Part shown: piece by piece, positions 1-12,019 of the stretch
Layout of the letters: each line of letters begins with the position of its first letter
Numbering within the stretch: position 1 is the stretch's first letter
Assembly: GCA_018398805.1 (NCBI GenBank)
Contig: JAGFBZ010000342.1
Location: 2,502,001-2,566,000, forward strand
Length of the DNA: 64,000 nt
Source: Hirundichthys speculiger
Lineage: Eukaryota; Chordata; Actinopteri; Beloniformes; Exocoetidae
Direction of reading: 5' to 3'
Notes under the pieces: model-generated
What the model was told of the DNA's origin: nothing
Seen by the model: the letters and a program-made list of their open reading frames with translations, nothing else
Database searches by the model: none
Made by a program: the position numbers and the translations under genes

Positions 1-109
1 CAGCACAGAGCAGCTACTAAAACCATAACACAAATGCGGGGAAAAAACAACAGAAAATGTGGTAAGAAAAAAATAAATAAATAAAAGAACAAGTTGACAG
101 CCAGTAGTG

Positions 110-140
110 ACACACGTGCGCGCGCGCACACACACACACA
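110..140. repeat. Alternating purine-pyrimidine tract (CA/CG)
   Basis: Thirty-one bases alternate purine and pyrimidine without a break: CA steps, a CG-repeat core, then CA steps again. Such tracts are classic Z-DNA-prone sequences. No gene is visible in the 300 bases around it. Confidence 0.8.
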
Positions 141-319
141 GATACGGGGTACAGCCATGCAGCTAATACAAGTGTCACTATGCTTTTTAGACGTCGTGGG
201 CTTGTTTTTGTAAACTGGTGCATGTGCGCGTGCACGCCTCTGTTGAGACCAGCAGCTTCTTGCAGTGTAACAAAAGTAGGAACTTGCTTCTGAATCTGTT
301 TAAGTGATAAAATTAATAC

Positions 320-497
320 TAGGGATGCAACGGTACTCGGTAAAATACGGTACGGTTCGGTACGACCTGCACAGGACAACGCGCTTTTATGTCCCGCGGT
401 ATTTATGTTCCAATAACTTTGCATTTGACTTGCACGGGAGTGTGCGTGCCTTTTGAGCAACAGGGCCGCCACTGCCTGTCAATGTCCACTCACTTCA
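320..497 (+). mobile_element. Left-end fragment of the TAGGGATGCAACGG hAT-like family
   Basis: The segment starts TAGGGATGCAACGGTACTCG and runs colinear with the left part of the complete copy at 57755-58845, including the stretch about CCAATAACTTTGCATT and the GCCGCCACTGC block. Homology stops near 497, so this is a truncated copy with no right terminus and no checkable target duplication. Confidence 0.7.
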
Positions 498-1400
498 CAG
501 TGACCAGCCTGGTCTGAGGTTGTATCTGCCTAATACTAAGACCTAATATCATCAAATAATTTTTAGTCATTTATTTAACAAAAAACATTTGCACCGTCAT
601 TTGCGCGCGACCCTAGGTGTGAAATCACGGTGACATAATCGAATCTCCAGAGACAGGAACTGTCAGCAGCTTCTGAAATGATCTCATTTGTTCAGTAGCA
701 TCTTGATACACAATAACTGACGGCATCCTTTGAGCTGTTAAATTCCCACTAGTCAGTTAAAGCCTACAAGAACATGACTACGAGTTTAAAGCTGCCAGGA
801 TGTTTATTCAGAGGAGCCCGTCAGATGGTCAAAAGCCCATGAAACTGTCTCCAGTGGAACACTTAGACACTGGGAGTTATGTTGTCTAGTTGAGTGAACA
901 TCTACTAATGTGCTTGAGGAACCCCCCCCCCCCCCCCTCCCCATTTTAAAATCTCAGGAGGGTTTCTCACGTTTCTTTGCAATAACACCCCGTCTGCCTG
1001 AATCTTTCTACGACACTCTCATCGGTACACTGGGAACTGGCGCAGGTCCTCTGAGGAAACCACCTGGGAAAAGCCAGGCGCTCTCAGAGAACAGTTGGCA
1101 GGTGTTTGGAAGAAGCATCAGCCAATCACTGTCAGGGACAAACCTGAACCAGTGGGATCAGTGAAGTGAAACCAGTCAGGCGTCACTTCCTATTACCCCT
1201 GGGGGAAAAGGTAACTGAGGCCTGACGGGTCTTCCTGTGGGCTCGCCACCTGCAGAATGGGCCATCTGGCCTGAAGTTCAGTTTGGTTAACAGCTGAAGG
1301 CTTGTTGCAAACTAATTACTATTGACATGATATTCTTAATGTCTGCCTCATCTTCACACCGGGCAGTACATAATCAAAAATGAATCAAAAATGAATCAAA
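498..1400. other. Intergenic or intronic DNA, no gene seen
   Basis: No coding signal and no repeat I can class. A 16-C homopolymer lies at 922-937. The 84-codon frame that follows it (910-1164) starts in the homopolymer, is low in coding character and has no splice context, so I do not call it. Confidence 0.6.
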
Positions 1401-1408
1401 ACCAGCGT

Positions 1409-1767
1409 TAGGGGTGAGTATTGGCAAGGACCTCGCAATACGATATGTATCATGATACGATATTATCGTGATATCACGATATATTGCGATATTCTACCCA
1501 GTTAATATCAAAATTAAAAGAAAGGATGAAAAATCAAGTTGCTGTATATGTTCATCAGATGATATTGATCATTCAGAGGACAAATTGAGTCAAAACTATT
1601 TGCTTCAAAACAACCCATTTATTGTTTATAATTAGTGTTTTTGCACATTTAAGTATTCACAATGCATAAATTTTACTAAATAATCTATTAGGAGCTGAAA
1701 CATTGATATTATATTGGGCGGCCGAAAATCACGATATATTGCCAAATCGATTTTTTTCACACCCCTA
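1409..1767 (+). mobile_element. hAT-type MITE, family B copy 1 (359 bp)
   Basis: Termini are TAGGGGTG and CACCCCTA, and the element is flanked by perfect 8-bp duplications ACCAGCGT at 1401-1408 and 1768-1775. The interior is full of CGATAT/ATATCG words (ATACGATAT near the left end, a run before CACACCCCTA on the right). No open frame. The 8-bp duplication and 5'-TA ends fit a hAT-superfamily non-autonomous element. Three further copies lie at 13465, 21584 and 22463. Confidence 0.88.
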
Positions 1768-1794
1768 ACCAGCGTCCAGTATCTACAATTATAT

Positions 1795-2080
1795 TAATTA
1801 TTTCAGTTGTTTGAAATATTCCATCAATTACCATATATAGTTAATATTTTTGTGTTTCCTTTCACTTATTTCATTTAAAATACAAATACATACTCTTTAA
1901 TTACGCAGATATATAGAAAAATAATATAATTGAGCATATTTGATGCTGTGTCAGTGATATACGGGGGCGAGAAGTAAAACAATAAAAAAATAATCCCTCG
2001 TCATTCGTAAAGGTAACATGTTTAATTACTGGTGGTATTGATTTCAGGTCATGTCATCCAGACCTGAAACCTGGTATGAA
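1795..2080. repeat. Dispersed repeat V, copy 1
   Basis: Colinear with 3454-3675: both contain TTTGAAATATTC, an AGTAAAACAAT/AATAAAACAAT block, a GGTAA...ATGTGTTTAAT-like block and then GATATTGATTT followed by a CATCCAG or CACCCAG end. The copy is diverged and its termini are unclear. Confidence 0.5.
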
Positions 2081-2282
2081 AATAAAAGGCAACAGATGTA
2101 AGATGGCATTTATTTTCATGGTAGGAGACGCACAACTATGAGCCCAACATGACACGTGCGCGTATTTGGGGCGTTTCTGCTCGTTTTTATTCTTTGTTTT
2201 TTATTATGTACAACTCTCATTTTATGTTTATTTTGCAGTAATCTAATTGTAACATGTGTTTGTTACATGTTTTGATGCATTT

Positions 2283-3453
2283 TTATGATGCATGAAAAAA
2301 TTTATGTTTGAATTTTGAGGGGCTTGGAACAGATTAGGGCAGTGGTTCTCAAACTTTTAATACTGTGTACCACCTGAGAAACTATTTAGCTCTCTGAGTA
2401 CCACCATGATGACCAATTTTAAAATACAACCATATATGCCTTCTTGAATAGCTTTAAATTCACAGGAAACATGTTTATTCCTTATTGTAGTATTTATTGT
2501 TACCTGAATTTTATTTCCAATCCTTAAGGAATATAAACTTTAGTTTTTCGGATTTACCCTAGCTCACAGCTAGCAAGGACGAGGGGCCGGATATCAGAGT
2601 TCCCGGGGACCTGACTGCATGCTCTCTCTGCCTAGCCTCAGTAGTCTCGGAGGATAGTGAATTGGCCATTCGCTTGCACCCCTACCACCCTTGGATCAAC
2701 GCAGATGAATCGATTTGTAAGCCACAGCTTGATTTTTAGAAAAGAATTAAAGTTGGTCTTACCATGTTCAATCAATACTTAATCAAGGTTTAATCAATGA
2801 ATCCTGTCGCTTAACCCTGCTAACCTGCTTAATAAATATATAAAATTAACACAAGATGTTGTGGTTGATATTGAAACTATCCCCACAATTGTAAGGTTCT
2901 CAATGGTTGCTCTAGTTCAAAATTGTTACAAATCCTTGGGGCTTGTTGTCCAAGCCACTAAAACTTGACCTAGTTGGTAACAAGAGCCCAGATCATAAGA
3001 GGGGAGCTGCAGTTAACAAATGTGACCAATAGCTGGAATCTTAGGTCAGTTATTGGAGTAAGCAGGGTAGGCATTTGAATGAAAGTAAGCAGTTAGTGCT
3101 AGGCGAATCTCCTCAATGCCAACTTAAATAAATTGAGGAATTCTAACTAGGTAAATCCCCCTAGCTCCTCCCCCCCCTAACTTCGGCCCGGTAGGATGGA
3201 GAGCTGGTCCCGGTGACAGACTCTGCTAGTCAGAGACTGAACTGCACCTGGGGGATCTAACAAAACGTATAGTCATGACGTTCCTCCGCGTACTACCAGA
3301 GAGCGCTTGCGTACCACCAGTGGTACGTGTACCACAGTTTGCGCACCACTGGATTAGGGCATTTACATGGAAAACGCGTCTCTACTTACAAAATTTTGAG
3401 GTTTACGAAACTACTTCCAGAACCAATTAATTTTGTAAATAGAGGTACCACTG
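2283..3453 (-). mobile_element. Family A element, 3' part, split by a hAT insertion
   Basis: Bases 2283-2339 and 3360-3453 together match the right part of the family A copies at 44982 and 50056: the GGCTTGGAACAGATTAGGGC segment continues directly with ATTTACATGGAAAACGCGTC and ends GGTACCACTG followed by TA. The 1012-bp hAT at 2340-3351 sits between the two halves. The 5' half of this copy is missing. Confidence 0.85.
2340..3351. mobile_element. Non-autonomous hAT element (1012 bp)
   Basis: Terminal inverted repeats are CAGTGGTTCTCAAACT (left) and CAGTGGTGCGCAAACT (reverse complement of the right end). Perfect 8-bp target duplications GATTAGGG lie at 2332-2339 and 3352-3359. Removing the element and one duplication restores a continuous family A sequence, which proves the insertion. 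No transposase frame remains. The CAGTGGTTCTCAAAC terminus is typical of hAT elements in vertebrates. Confidence 0.92.
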
Positions 3454-3675
3454 TATTTGAAATATTCAATAAATGTCTATAGATGGGTAATCTATACGTG
3501 CTTCCTTTCCTTTTTATTTTCAAATCAGATACACTTATAAAAATATCTGTTTTAATACTTGACCAGCGTTGACGGTGATCTATGGGAGCAGAAAATAAAA
3601 CAATATCAAAATGATCACAAGGTAATGTGTTCAATTAATCGTGATATTGATTTGAGGACATATCACCCAGCCCTA
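3454..3675. repeat. Dispersed repeat V, copy 2 (right end)
   Basis: Begins at the family A right end and finishes in CATATCACCCAGCCCTA, whose reverse complement TAGGGCTGGGTGATATG is a terminus common in fish DNA repeats. Colinear with 1795-2080. The other terminus is not present. Confidence 0.5.
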
Positions 3676-4287
3676 TACGAGGCATGAGGAGGAGGTACGT
3701 TTAGTGAGCGCACAGCTCTGTTGCTACGTCTAAAATAGAGCTTGTATGAGTAATGAATAATGAACAGAAAAATAAAGGCTGACGCTGTGACACTCAGCGG
3801 CAGGTGAGCTCTCTCTTCTGCAAAAAATAGACCCGGCTGCATGAAACAGAAGATTTCTTTTAGGAGGAGAGTGCTTTGTAGCTTTCCATCTCCGCTAACA
3901 ATGCTTTACTCTCTGTTCTTCATCTAAATGCAGGATTTCATACTCCCGTTCCTTCAGGAGCGTTTGCTGAGCGGTGACATGACAGCCAACAGGCGCTTAA
4001 GAGTTTACGCACAATGCAGAAATAGTGCTTTAAATTAAGGAATGAAATCACAGGAAACGTGACGTGTAGCTGTAAACGCTGTGACTGGATCTTTAGAGAC
4101 CTGTGCATAAGAAAATGCCAGAAATCCATAAGGAACTGAAGCAATGTTGTTAAGCAGACTGTTGAATCATGGGGGATTTTTTTTTTTTTTTTTTGGCTTC
4201 TGTTGTGTTTAAATTTGGGTATATCTTACTCATAAGCATACACTCAAATTATACTCTAATGGTGTTCTGGTGAGGCAGTCAATAGGT
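3676..4287. other. Unclassified DNA
   Basis: No gene recognised. An 18-T run lies at 4177-4194. Short open frames here have no splice-site or domain support. Confidence 0.5.
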
Positions 4288-4563
4288 TGTTAAACAAGGC
4301 ACTGACAAACGACGGAGGTGCAAAATGGAGTTTATTCTCTATTTTCTAAGTCTGCAGAATGACCAAGACAGAAAGGCGGGCAGTTCATCTAAACGACAAG
4401 TGGAAAAACACAGTAACCTTGGGATCTGTCTAGACGTAACTTGATGGAGCCAGTACCAAAACAACTGGTGGCCTCAAATGAGGCAGGGTTTGAGCATACC
4501 CACAGCATGACACAGCAGTTTTAGCAAGTTTAGGCCTCAGAATGAATTTTAATATCATTGTTG
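4288..4563 (-). repeat. Dispersed repeat G, copy 3 (inverted)
   Basis: Matches the reverse complement of the 34290-34712 and 46682-47044 copies: a GTTAAACAA(G/T)GCACTG start, GAGGTGCAAA followed by TTTATTCTC, then CTGTCTAGACG and ACTTGATGG(A/T)GCCAG in order, ending near a TTTTAATAT(C/T)A block. Strongly diverged, so the oldest of the three copies. Confidence 0.6.
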
Positions 4564-6335
4564 TTAAATAAATAATTGCCCCAGTGAAACAAGTTTCACG
4601 CTGTTTATTTTGTTTTTGTACATGTAGAAGTTTGGGATTGAGAGCGGGCGAGCTCAGTTTTGCTCATGAATACACGTCCAGTCACGTACGTTCATGCACA
4701 TCAGCTCAACGCGTCTCAAGCAGCTTCAGTGACGCATTTGGCTTCTTCCGAACTCCAAGTCTGTCACTCATCCTCATCCTTCTCATCCATTTTGTCAAGC
4801 CCAATCCCGCGCTGACTCGCGCACACAGACCGCCCTCCAGTCCTCCGCCAGGTGAGGAGATGCAGCAGTTCCAGGCGTCAGCATGACTGACGAGGCAGAG
4901 ACAAGTCCTGGAAGCTGCCTCTCTCTCTCTCTCATTTTTCCATACGTCAGCGCTGAAGATGGATCAGCGCGCTCGGCCTCGCAGTTTCCATCCAGAACAT
5001 AATTACAGCGTCCGCTGATGTCTCCCGCTCTGTGTGACATGGCTGCTAATAGGTTCAGGCGTCAGGTTTGTCTGTTACTGGTTGTGTGTTGTGTCCACCG
5101 GCTAAACCTTCTGCAGAAAGCAAATGTCCATGAGTTCATATGAATCCAGCGCATCATTCGGATACTTACACTGCTCTGATGCCCTCATGCTTGTGATGCT
5201 AAAGTCTATGGGCGCAACCGTGTGATTTGGAACCATAGTCCAAGGTTAAAATCTCACATTGCAAAGCTGAGCTTTATAAAAAGCCCTGCAAAAGTTTGTA
5301 CAGCGTATGCAATTGTTTTTCGCATCACAGTCTTCCAAGCAGGAAGTAAGGCTACGCCTTCATTAAAGTTTCTTACAGTGACCACGTAAAGAGAAGACAT
5401 CTTTATATCACCCGTAGTTTATTTAGAGTAGCTTTGAAGGTTGTTTGATTTATGGAGGATGTATCGTGACTCCTGCCAGCCTCAGGTCATTTAAAGCTTG
5501 TTTTATCCCTCTGCATCAGTGCGACGGTGTATCTACATCATGTGTATGTAGTTGGTTTGGTAGATTTGTTTTACTTCATCTCCCGCTGCTACTTCTTTGT
5601 CATTTTAAAAATTGGGCCGAACAACAGTTTGCTGTCGTGTTTGTAAAAATGACTGATACTCAACATTTATCAGTGTCAACTTACGTAAGATATACTTTGT
5701 TTGCTCTGTTGCTATGTTTAAGCCGTATGAGTGAAGTAAACAAAAGGAAACTCAACACTGTGAGCTGCAGTGGAGCAAAAAAAAAAAAAAAAATCCCGTG
5801 CTGCCCTCTAGTGGTTGGTGGCGTAATTACAGAACAGCACAAATACCAGCGTAAGAAAGCGTAAGGTCTGTGTATCTGCTGTGAAGAAGTATAAATCAGG
5901 CTTTTTAATGGACAGATGGGCTGAACGAACAATCCTGGCTGTCAGATGAAACACGTGCACCTTTACTTAGTTACCCCAAGCTACGCATTTCATCTTAGTT
6001 TAACTGATGCTAACTCATGATGCTAACGAACCTTTATTTCATTCTGATTGAATACGTCCTCGTGCCAGATGTTGCTACTGATATGACATCTAACACGAGG
6101 AGTGCTGGAGCTCCGGCCGAGCTACCACGGCTATCCGCCACCAGGCTAGCTCCTGCTCCTGCCTAGCCTGGTGGCTCAGGCAGAGCCGCCAACAGCAGCA
6201 ACGGGTTGACTCCATCGGTGGCCTGCGTCCTTCCAAGTTGGCCTCGAAGGGTGCAGGGGCAAAGATGGCTAACCCCTAGCTGCCAGCAGCAGGTCAGCTA
6301 ATCGTTAGCAACCACGCGTGGAAGGAATTGATATC
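4564..6335. other. Intergenic or intronic DNA, no gene seen
   Basis: Moderately CpG-rich between 4640 and 5050, but without a clear exon. A 17-A run lies at 5777-5793 and a CCCTCTAGTGG repeat fragment near 5806. The 139-codon frame at 5445-5864 runs through the poly-A and has no domain I recognise. Confidence 0.5.
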
Positions 6336-6343
6336 ACCTAAAG

Positions 6344-7164
6344 CAGCGGTTCCCAAACTTTTTTAGCCGCGCACCCCCTTCTATGTCTCAACTGGGTTGA
6401 CGCACCCCCGATCCCCCACCCCTTAAAAAAAAAAATGCAACAAGCTTTACTATAGCCATATTAAAGTCGCCATGTTTATTCATGCTAAAATGACCAGAAC
6501 ACACATATAACATAATAATCACAATCACAACAATGTGCTCTCGCATTTAAATTAAACTGAAACACTGTAACACAGTTCCAATATAATGAAACAAAGTTAT
6601 GCGCAGGCTTCCACTTTTAAGAGCAAAGAGGATGGATGACATGCTCAGACTCAGTGGCAGAAAGCAGATAAGTTGAGGAAAATGTTAGAATACTTTGAAC
6701 ATTGAACAAAAATTGCAGCAAGTTTAAATGACCGTGGAACTAACACAACCTGTCATCATAACACAGGTTATGGAAATACAATTTGAACGCCAGTAATTTT
6801 AATTCTATTCCAATAAAGTTCCAATAAAGATATTTTCCCTGATTTCAGCCAATTGACCATATTTGCGAGAATGAATAAAGTAGAGGCCACAAGCTAGGTG
6901 CAAATGCAGTGGTAGAAGAATATAACTTCTTCTTCTATGTTTCACTTTAAGATGACGTGCATTTTGAATAGCCTGCATTTATTTATTGATTAAAATTACA
7001 GTTTTTGATTTAAAATTTTACAAAGGAAATGTTTATTTACACATCTTTATTGTGTGAAAACAAAAAAAATTATCAGACCGCCATTACATTTTTCATCTCG
7101 CGCACCCCCTAGAGGCAGCTTGCGCACCCCTGGGGGTGCGCGCACCCCACTTTGGGAATCCCTG
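6344..7164. mobile_element. Non-autonomous hAT element (821 bp)
   Basis: Left end CAGCGGTTCCCAAACTTTTT, right end (reversed) CAGGGATTCCCAAAGTGGGG. Perfect 8-bp duplications ACCTAAAG at 6336-6343 and 7165-7172. Subterminal GCGCACCCCC words occur at both ends, and near the right end they form a local palindrome (GCGCACCCC/GGGGTGCGC). No coding frame survives. Confidence 0.92.
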
Positions 7165-7172
7165 ACCTAAAG

Positions 7173-8150
7173 GATGAGCAATAAAGGCTGCAGAAGGTCT
7201 GGGAACAAAACATGAAGTTTTCACAGAACATGGCCTCGCCGGTTTGCAGTGCGACATATGATTCAGCGTTTCAGCTTCAACAGTTCACTTTCTCTGTCTG
7301 GGAATGCGAGTCACGGGGGTCAGTGGAGACTAACTTGCTTTTGGAGGCAGACCCTGGTGGTCATTCGAGGAACTGCACCTTTTGGTGCTTCCCCTCAGTC
7401 ATGACACAAATCTTTGGCGTTTGAAGGGCAAATCAATTTTTCTTCCTTAAATGCTCTTTTTGTTGGAACTTTCAAAGAATAAATGACTTTTTAAAAGTTA
7501 TGATTAAATCAAGTGAATAATTACTCACATATAAATGTCACAAAAGGAACACATGAAGCATTGCAGACGTCTAGAGTCGGAAAATAGAACCAACTCCTTC
7601 TGTAATCATTTTCTTCTGCTGCTGGAAATGTTCAGCATTAAAATACTGTAATGCTGCCAAAAAAAATGGAATAAAATAATGAACTAACAAAGCTATCTTT
7701 CCCTGTATCAAAAGGGTTCTTTGGGCTTTGTGGCACTCTTCCCTTCCCAGTGAAAAAGCCCCCCGAGTGGCTGAGAAGCAGCTGTGCTCCGGTTTCGAGT
7801 CCCAGCAAGGGAACATCAAAGAGCTGCATTTTGAACATGCGATATTCTCTTTACTAACATCCATTATTTCTGTTATTGAGTGAAGGGGATTAAAGGGCTG
7901 CAGAAATATGACAAATGTATTTTGCATTCTTCTGACACGAAGCATCATCGGCTCAGGATGGCGTGAAAAGCTGCATCTCAAGTGTTAAAACATGCATTGT
8001 TCCTCTTCATTGTTCTTATTGCAGCACTCAATAAATTAGCATAACAACCCCCCCCCCCCCCCCAATACCCTATCACAAATAAATTAACGCATTAAAAGAA
8101 ATTACTTGGGGGCTCCCTCCTCGATGTACTAGCACATGTTTATTTAAGAT
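7173..8150. other. Unclassified DNA with C16 run
   Basis: Near 7340-7400 a GGTGGTCATTCGAGGAACTG block resembles one near 29735-29760 and is probably a repeat scrap. A run of 16 C lies at 8048-8063. Overlapping minus-strand frames at 7571-7981 show no recognisable domain. Confidence 0.45.
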
Positions 8151-8843
8151 TGGGGCTGGCCAACGATTAAAAATTTTAATCACGATTAATCGTATAACTT
8201 CCCTGATTAATCACAATTAATCACATTATATACGCAAAATCAAATAATGAATTCAAAAGTAGTGTAAAGTGCACTTATTTAAATGTTCTGCTGCCATATG
8301 AACTAAAGTGTCATAACATTTGTTGTTCAAACACTTTTAACATCAGCACTTGTCAGTAACACATATTTAGTGTAAATATCATCTTAAAAAATGTAAAATA
8401 AAATAAAGCTTATTGCCACTGCCAGAGCATTAATGTCATCCTGATTTTAATATTAAAAAAATAAAGAAAGTCTACAAACAAAATCCTGAGCCACAATCAG
8501 AACATTAAAACAGGTCATTTCTTAGATAACAGCAGAAATTTTTAACGGGGAGTTCAACTTGTCAGTTGTTACAAATGACTTGTTTCTGTCAAATCTGCCA
8601 TCTGGGAGATCTTTAAAATGAAAATGTCCACGTTAAAGCTACGTAACTTGACCGTCTCCATGTCTGTTTTAGCTTTTCTGCATGTTTTTCCGTCAATTCT
8701 CTTCTAGTTCTGCAGCAGCAAGTAACAGACTTTTCAAAATAAAAGCATGTGAGGGACATGTGTTAATGCGCGATAAAATAAATGTCAGCATTAATAAATT
8801 AATGAGTTAATGTGATAGTAAAGCGTTATCTTGCCCAGCCCTA
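8151..8843 (+). mobile_element. Family D element (GATTAATC-rich), deleted copy
   Basis: Begins with a degraded TAGGGCTGGGCAACG terminus (TGGGGCTGGCCAACG) and ends TTGCCCAGCCCTA. Repeated GATTAATC words follow the left end, then a conserved interior (CTGCTGCCATATGAACTAAA, CACTTGTCAGTAACACATAT). Compared with the 1.1-kb copy at 55953-57065 it lacks several hundred internal bases. Flanks TTTAAGAT and TTTAAAAA may be a decayed 8-bp duplication. Confidence 0.75.
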
Positions 8844-9026
8844 TTTAAAAATGATGTTCTTTCAGAGAGAGGAACTAAAGATATGTAGTGTTTTGGCTTA
8901 GTTGGACTGACCAACAAGCTGCTACCTGGGAATGTATCCTTCTGAAATTCCTCCACTTGGAAATGGCAGTAAAATAAACGTGCGTGTCAGTTAAGAGCAC
9001 CTTGTTCATCAAATAACCACCCATCC

Positions 9027-9300
9027 ATCTTTCATACCTGCAAGATCTTGTTCAGGGTTCCTCAAAAAAAAAAAAAAAAAAATCAGCGGCTGTCATTTTT
9101 TGAATCATTAATCAACCTCCATCCATCCATTTTTCATACTCGCTTCACCGTGTTCACAGGAGAGCTCAAACCTGTTGTCATCGGGCAGAAGGTGGGGTAC
9201 ACCTGTGACAGGCTGGCGGTCCTTCACAGGGCCACCCAGAGACAAGCGAGACAAATGACCATGCTAGGGCAGTTTAGAGTCGCCAGTCAACCATAAATGC
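9027..9300 (+). mobile_element. L2-like LINE 3' end fragment(s)
   Basis: The CATCCATCCATTTTTCATAC start, the GTTGTCATCGGGCAGAAGG core, the GGGGTACACCTGTGACAGG block and GGGCAGTTTAGAGTCGCCAG are the characteristic order of the widespread fish L2-type LINE 3' region. A shorter second piece (CCATCCATCTTTCATACCTG) lies at 9027-9062 before an A-run. Both are 5'-truncated and non-coding. Confidence 0.7.
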
Positions 9301-9380
9301 ACTTTATGCATATTCCAAAGACTATCTCTGAAATGGCTGATTGATACAAATCAGATATTTTGATTTTTGACTCCCCTTAA

Positions 9381-9771
9381 AGGTGGAGTAGGTGTTGTTT
9401 GAAAAACGGTTCCAGCAATCCAACTCAAGTGAGATTTTGAAAATATACACTCCCTCCCTCCTCCCAAAGGCTCCGCCTCCTCCTCTTCAGCTCACCCCTC
9501 GAAACCACGCCTTCACATGATTCACGACTGCATGAACCATAGGGAGGGAGGGAGGGGTGATATTTGATGGACGTATTAGGCAGCCAATCAAAATAGTGAT
9601 GATCACTTTTTTGATTGGTCAGAGTTTTTCTCTGATTATACCTTCTAGACTGGACCAAAATGTTTAGTTTTTTTTGCAAACATTTTATTTCAGTGGGTGC
9701 AATGGAAATGTGAAAAGGTTTTCAGGTAATATTGTAAAAAGTGTTGCGAAAAAACAACACCCACCCCACCT
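9381..9771 (+). mobile_element. TTAA-target MITE, family C copy 1 (391 bp)
   Basis: Flanked by TTAA at 9377-9380 and 9772-9775. Terminal repeats are AGGTGGAGTAGGTGTTGTTT and, reversed from the right, AGGTGGGGTGGGTGTTGTTT. The interior holds a GGGAGGGAGGG/CCCTCCCTCC inverted pair. Nearly identical along its length to 13722-14116. TTAA targeting is used by piggyBac and Kolobok transposases; termini alone do not decide which. Confidence 0.88.
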
Positions 9772-9775
9772 TTAA

Positions 9776-10410
9776 TATTTTGGAAATTAAATTGATGAGA
9801 ATGCCACAGACCAAAACAAATACCCAAAGCTTTAACAAAAAAACAAAAAAAAAACAAATCACTCCAACACACTACAAGTGATCTCTATGGCTCCCAGTGA
9901 AACATCTGTATCTGCCAACAGCTGTTTCGGCCCAAACCACTGCAGCCGTCTCAGGATTTAAATGTGCATTCCCTCGACTGCATTTTCCACATCGAAGAGG
10001 ATTAACATCAGAGCTCACAGCAGAAGCTCTTTTAAGAAAAGTCCAAGTTTGTTTTTTTTTTTGTTTGTTTGTTTTTTTGGGTGGAGGGATCAAGCCTTCT
10101 CCATATTTCACAGAAATCATGCTGTTCTTCTTTGCTTCATGTTTTTGCCTGTTGGTTGTGACTCAATAAAAATCTAGAGTTTTGTCTTGTCGGTCCAAAG
10201 CGCACTTTCCAAGAAACCTTGTAGCTTGTCAACACACATTTATAGCAAAGATAAGTCTGGTTTTGTCTTTAAAACTGTGACATCGACCTGGATTTTCTTA
10301 AATTAAGCCAGTTGTTGTTCCAAAGGTGACGAATGATGCTCTCAGACAATGATGTACCTTGACCTTGAAATCACCTAACCACCGTGCCAGAGTCTGCTCG
10401 TTTAAATAAT
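9776..10410. other. Unclassified DNA
   Basis: A/T-rich with A- and T-runs (9838-9858, 10050-10078). Overlapping frames on both strands at 9872-10177 arise from this low complexity. No gene seen. Confidence 0.5.
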
Positions 10411-10412
10411 TA

Positions 10413-11138
10413 CAGTGGTTCCTCTACTTATGAAATTAATTGGTTCTAGAAGTAGTTTCGTAACCTTGAAATTTCGTAAATAAAGACGCGTTTTCCATGT
10501 AAATGCCCTAATCCGTTCCAAGCCCCCCAAAATTCAAACATAATTATTTTTTTATAAATTATAAATAATACATGAAATGACATGAAAACCTGTAAGAAAT
10601 AAATGTTAGAACTAGAAAAGCACTCTGAGAGCACAGACCTCCACTAAGTGCAACAATTATCGTAAATTTGAAAGTGATCCAGAATCCAGGATTTCTTCTG
10701 GATCACACCCAAAATGAAATCAGTTCTTCCTTTTTACATTTCTGACAACTCCTGAAAATGTATTCAAAATCCATCCATAACTTTTTGAGTTATCTTGAAC
10801 ACAGACAGACAGGAGGTAAAAATTGTTCATTTACCTGGGTTGCTGGGTTACGCTCATACAGACAAGGGGCCCTCCTAGCCAATGGGATGCCAGGAAGATG
10901 CTAAGCGATAGCCAATGGCAGAGCAGCTCAGACGCACCGCTTTCAAACCGAGATACAGAGCCGACAGCTATGTTTATGTTCAGTAAACTCTGGGTGCTGT
11001 GAGTAGCAGCGCTACTGGATTTTTGACTTTCGTATCCTTAAATTTTTTTTCGTATCTAGAGGCAATATTTTCCCATTGAGACGTTTCGTAACCTGAAAAT
11101 TTCATATGTAGAGACGTTCGTAAGTAGAGGTACCACTG
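10413..11138 (+). mobile_element. Family A element copy 1, composite with K (726 bp)
   Basis: Starts CAGTGGTTCCTCTACTTATG and ends TAAGTAGAGGTACCACTG, with TA on both sides (10411-10412, 11139-11140). The ends are inverted repeats of about 25 bp, and the TA duplication fits the Tc1/mariner group. No transposase frame. A second repeat, K, lies inside at 10611-10819. Same orientation as 61950-62712. Confidence 0.88.
10611..10819 (+). repeat. Repeat K nested in family A copy 1
   Basis: Starts ACTAGAAAAGCACTC(T/G)GAGAG, passes GACCTCCACTAAGTGCAACA and AGGATTTCTTCTGGATCACA and ends in GACAGACAGGAGGTAAAA. Compared with the copies at 45300 and 62148 it lacks about 30 bp holding the CATAACCTCCTTGG segment. 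It aligns with the free copy at 28989-29385. Confidence 0.75.
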
Positions 11139-11140
11139 TA

Positions 11141-12019
11141 TGCGTTTAAAAAGGCTGAGTGCTGTAAAATCAAATATATTTTTTGCTTAATAGACGGACT
11201 CTTTCATCATATGTGCTTTAAATCTCTGATAAAACTCCCTGAACTCTTAACACACATAAGAGCGTCAGAGTCTATTAATGCATCACCGTTGTAGAGTCTG
11301 AGAATGAGAAGCAATAACTGTGTAATCCTCAGTTAAACAAGCTCTACGTATGATCGGATGTGGAACTATATTTTGTTCAAGCTTACAAAAAGTTTGGAAT
11401 TACTAACATCTTCATGAATAAAAAAAAAACCTGCGTAACATTCACTCTGCTCAAAGTTTATGCACAAATTTCATTTCAAGAATGAGGCCCAATGATGCCA
11501 GACTACACAGTGGCAGGTTTTCTCATTTTAACTGGCTGAAGACACTTTAGTCGATACGATCAATACAATGCAATTCCAATAATGAAATGAATAATTTGAA
11601 AACCACAGAGTAACGCGTGTACCCACAAACCTCTGAAAAATGAAACTGCCAAATCCTTAAAACCTATAATAATATATAATGCAATTCATTGGAAATGTGG
11701 CTGTGATGCAGTCATTTATGATCATTTTTAGGGCAAACAGGCTGTTTTAGACTCTTATTTAAAAAAAAAAACAACAAATCTTTACTCCATCACCTACTAA
11801 ATGCAAGTGCATGACTTCTGAGGAGGAATAAAGCGTTGTTTCAATGAGGTGTAAAACGACCAACAAATTTGTCCATGTTTGTTTGTAGAACAGATGTTAG
11901 TGCCAGGGTTAATTAATTTTTTCAATATTTGCTGAACCAAAACCGTGCACAATTTTATTTGAACAAGCTGCGTTGCACATAGAGGAGCAAGCATGGATTA
12001 TATACGGCCACCGAGCTCC
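11141..12019. other. Unclassified DNA
   Basis: AT-rich, no gene and no repeat family I recognise. The 65-codon minus-strand frame at 11797-11994 has no support. Confidence 0.5.
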
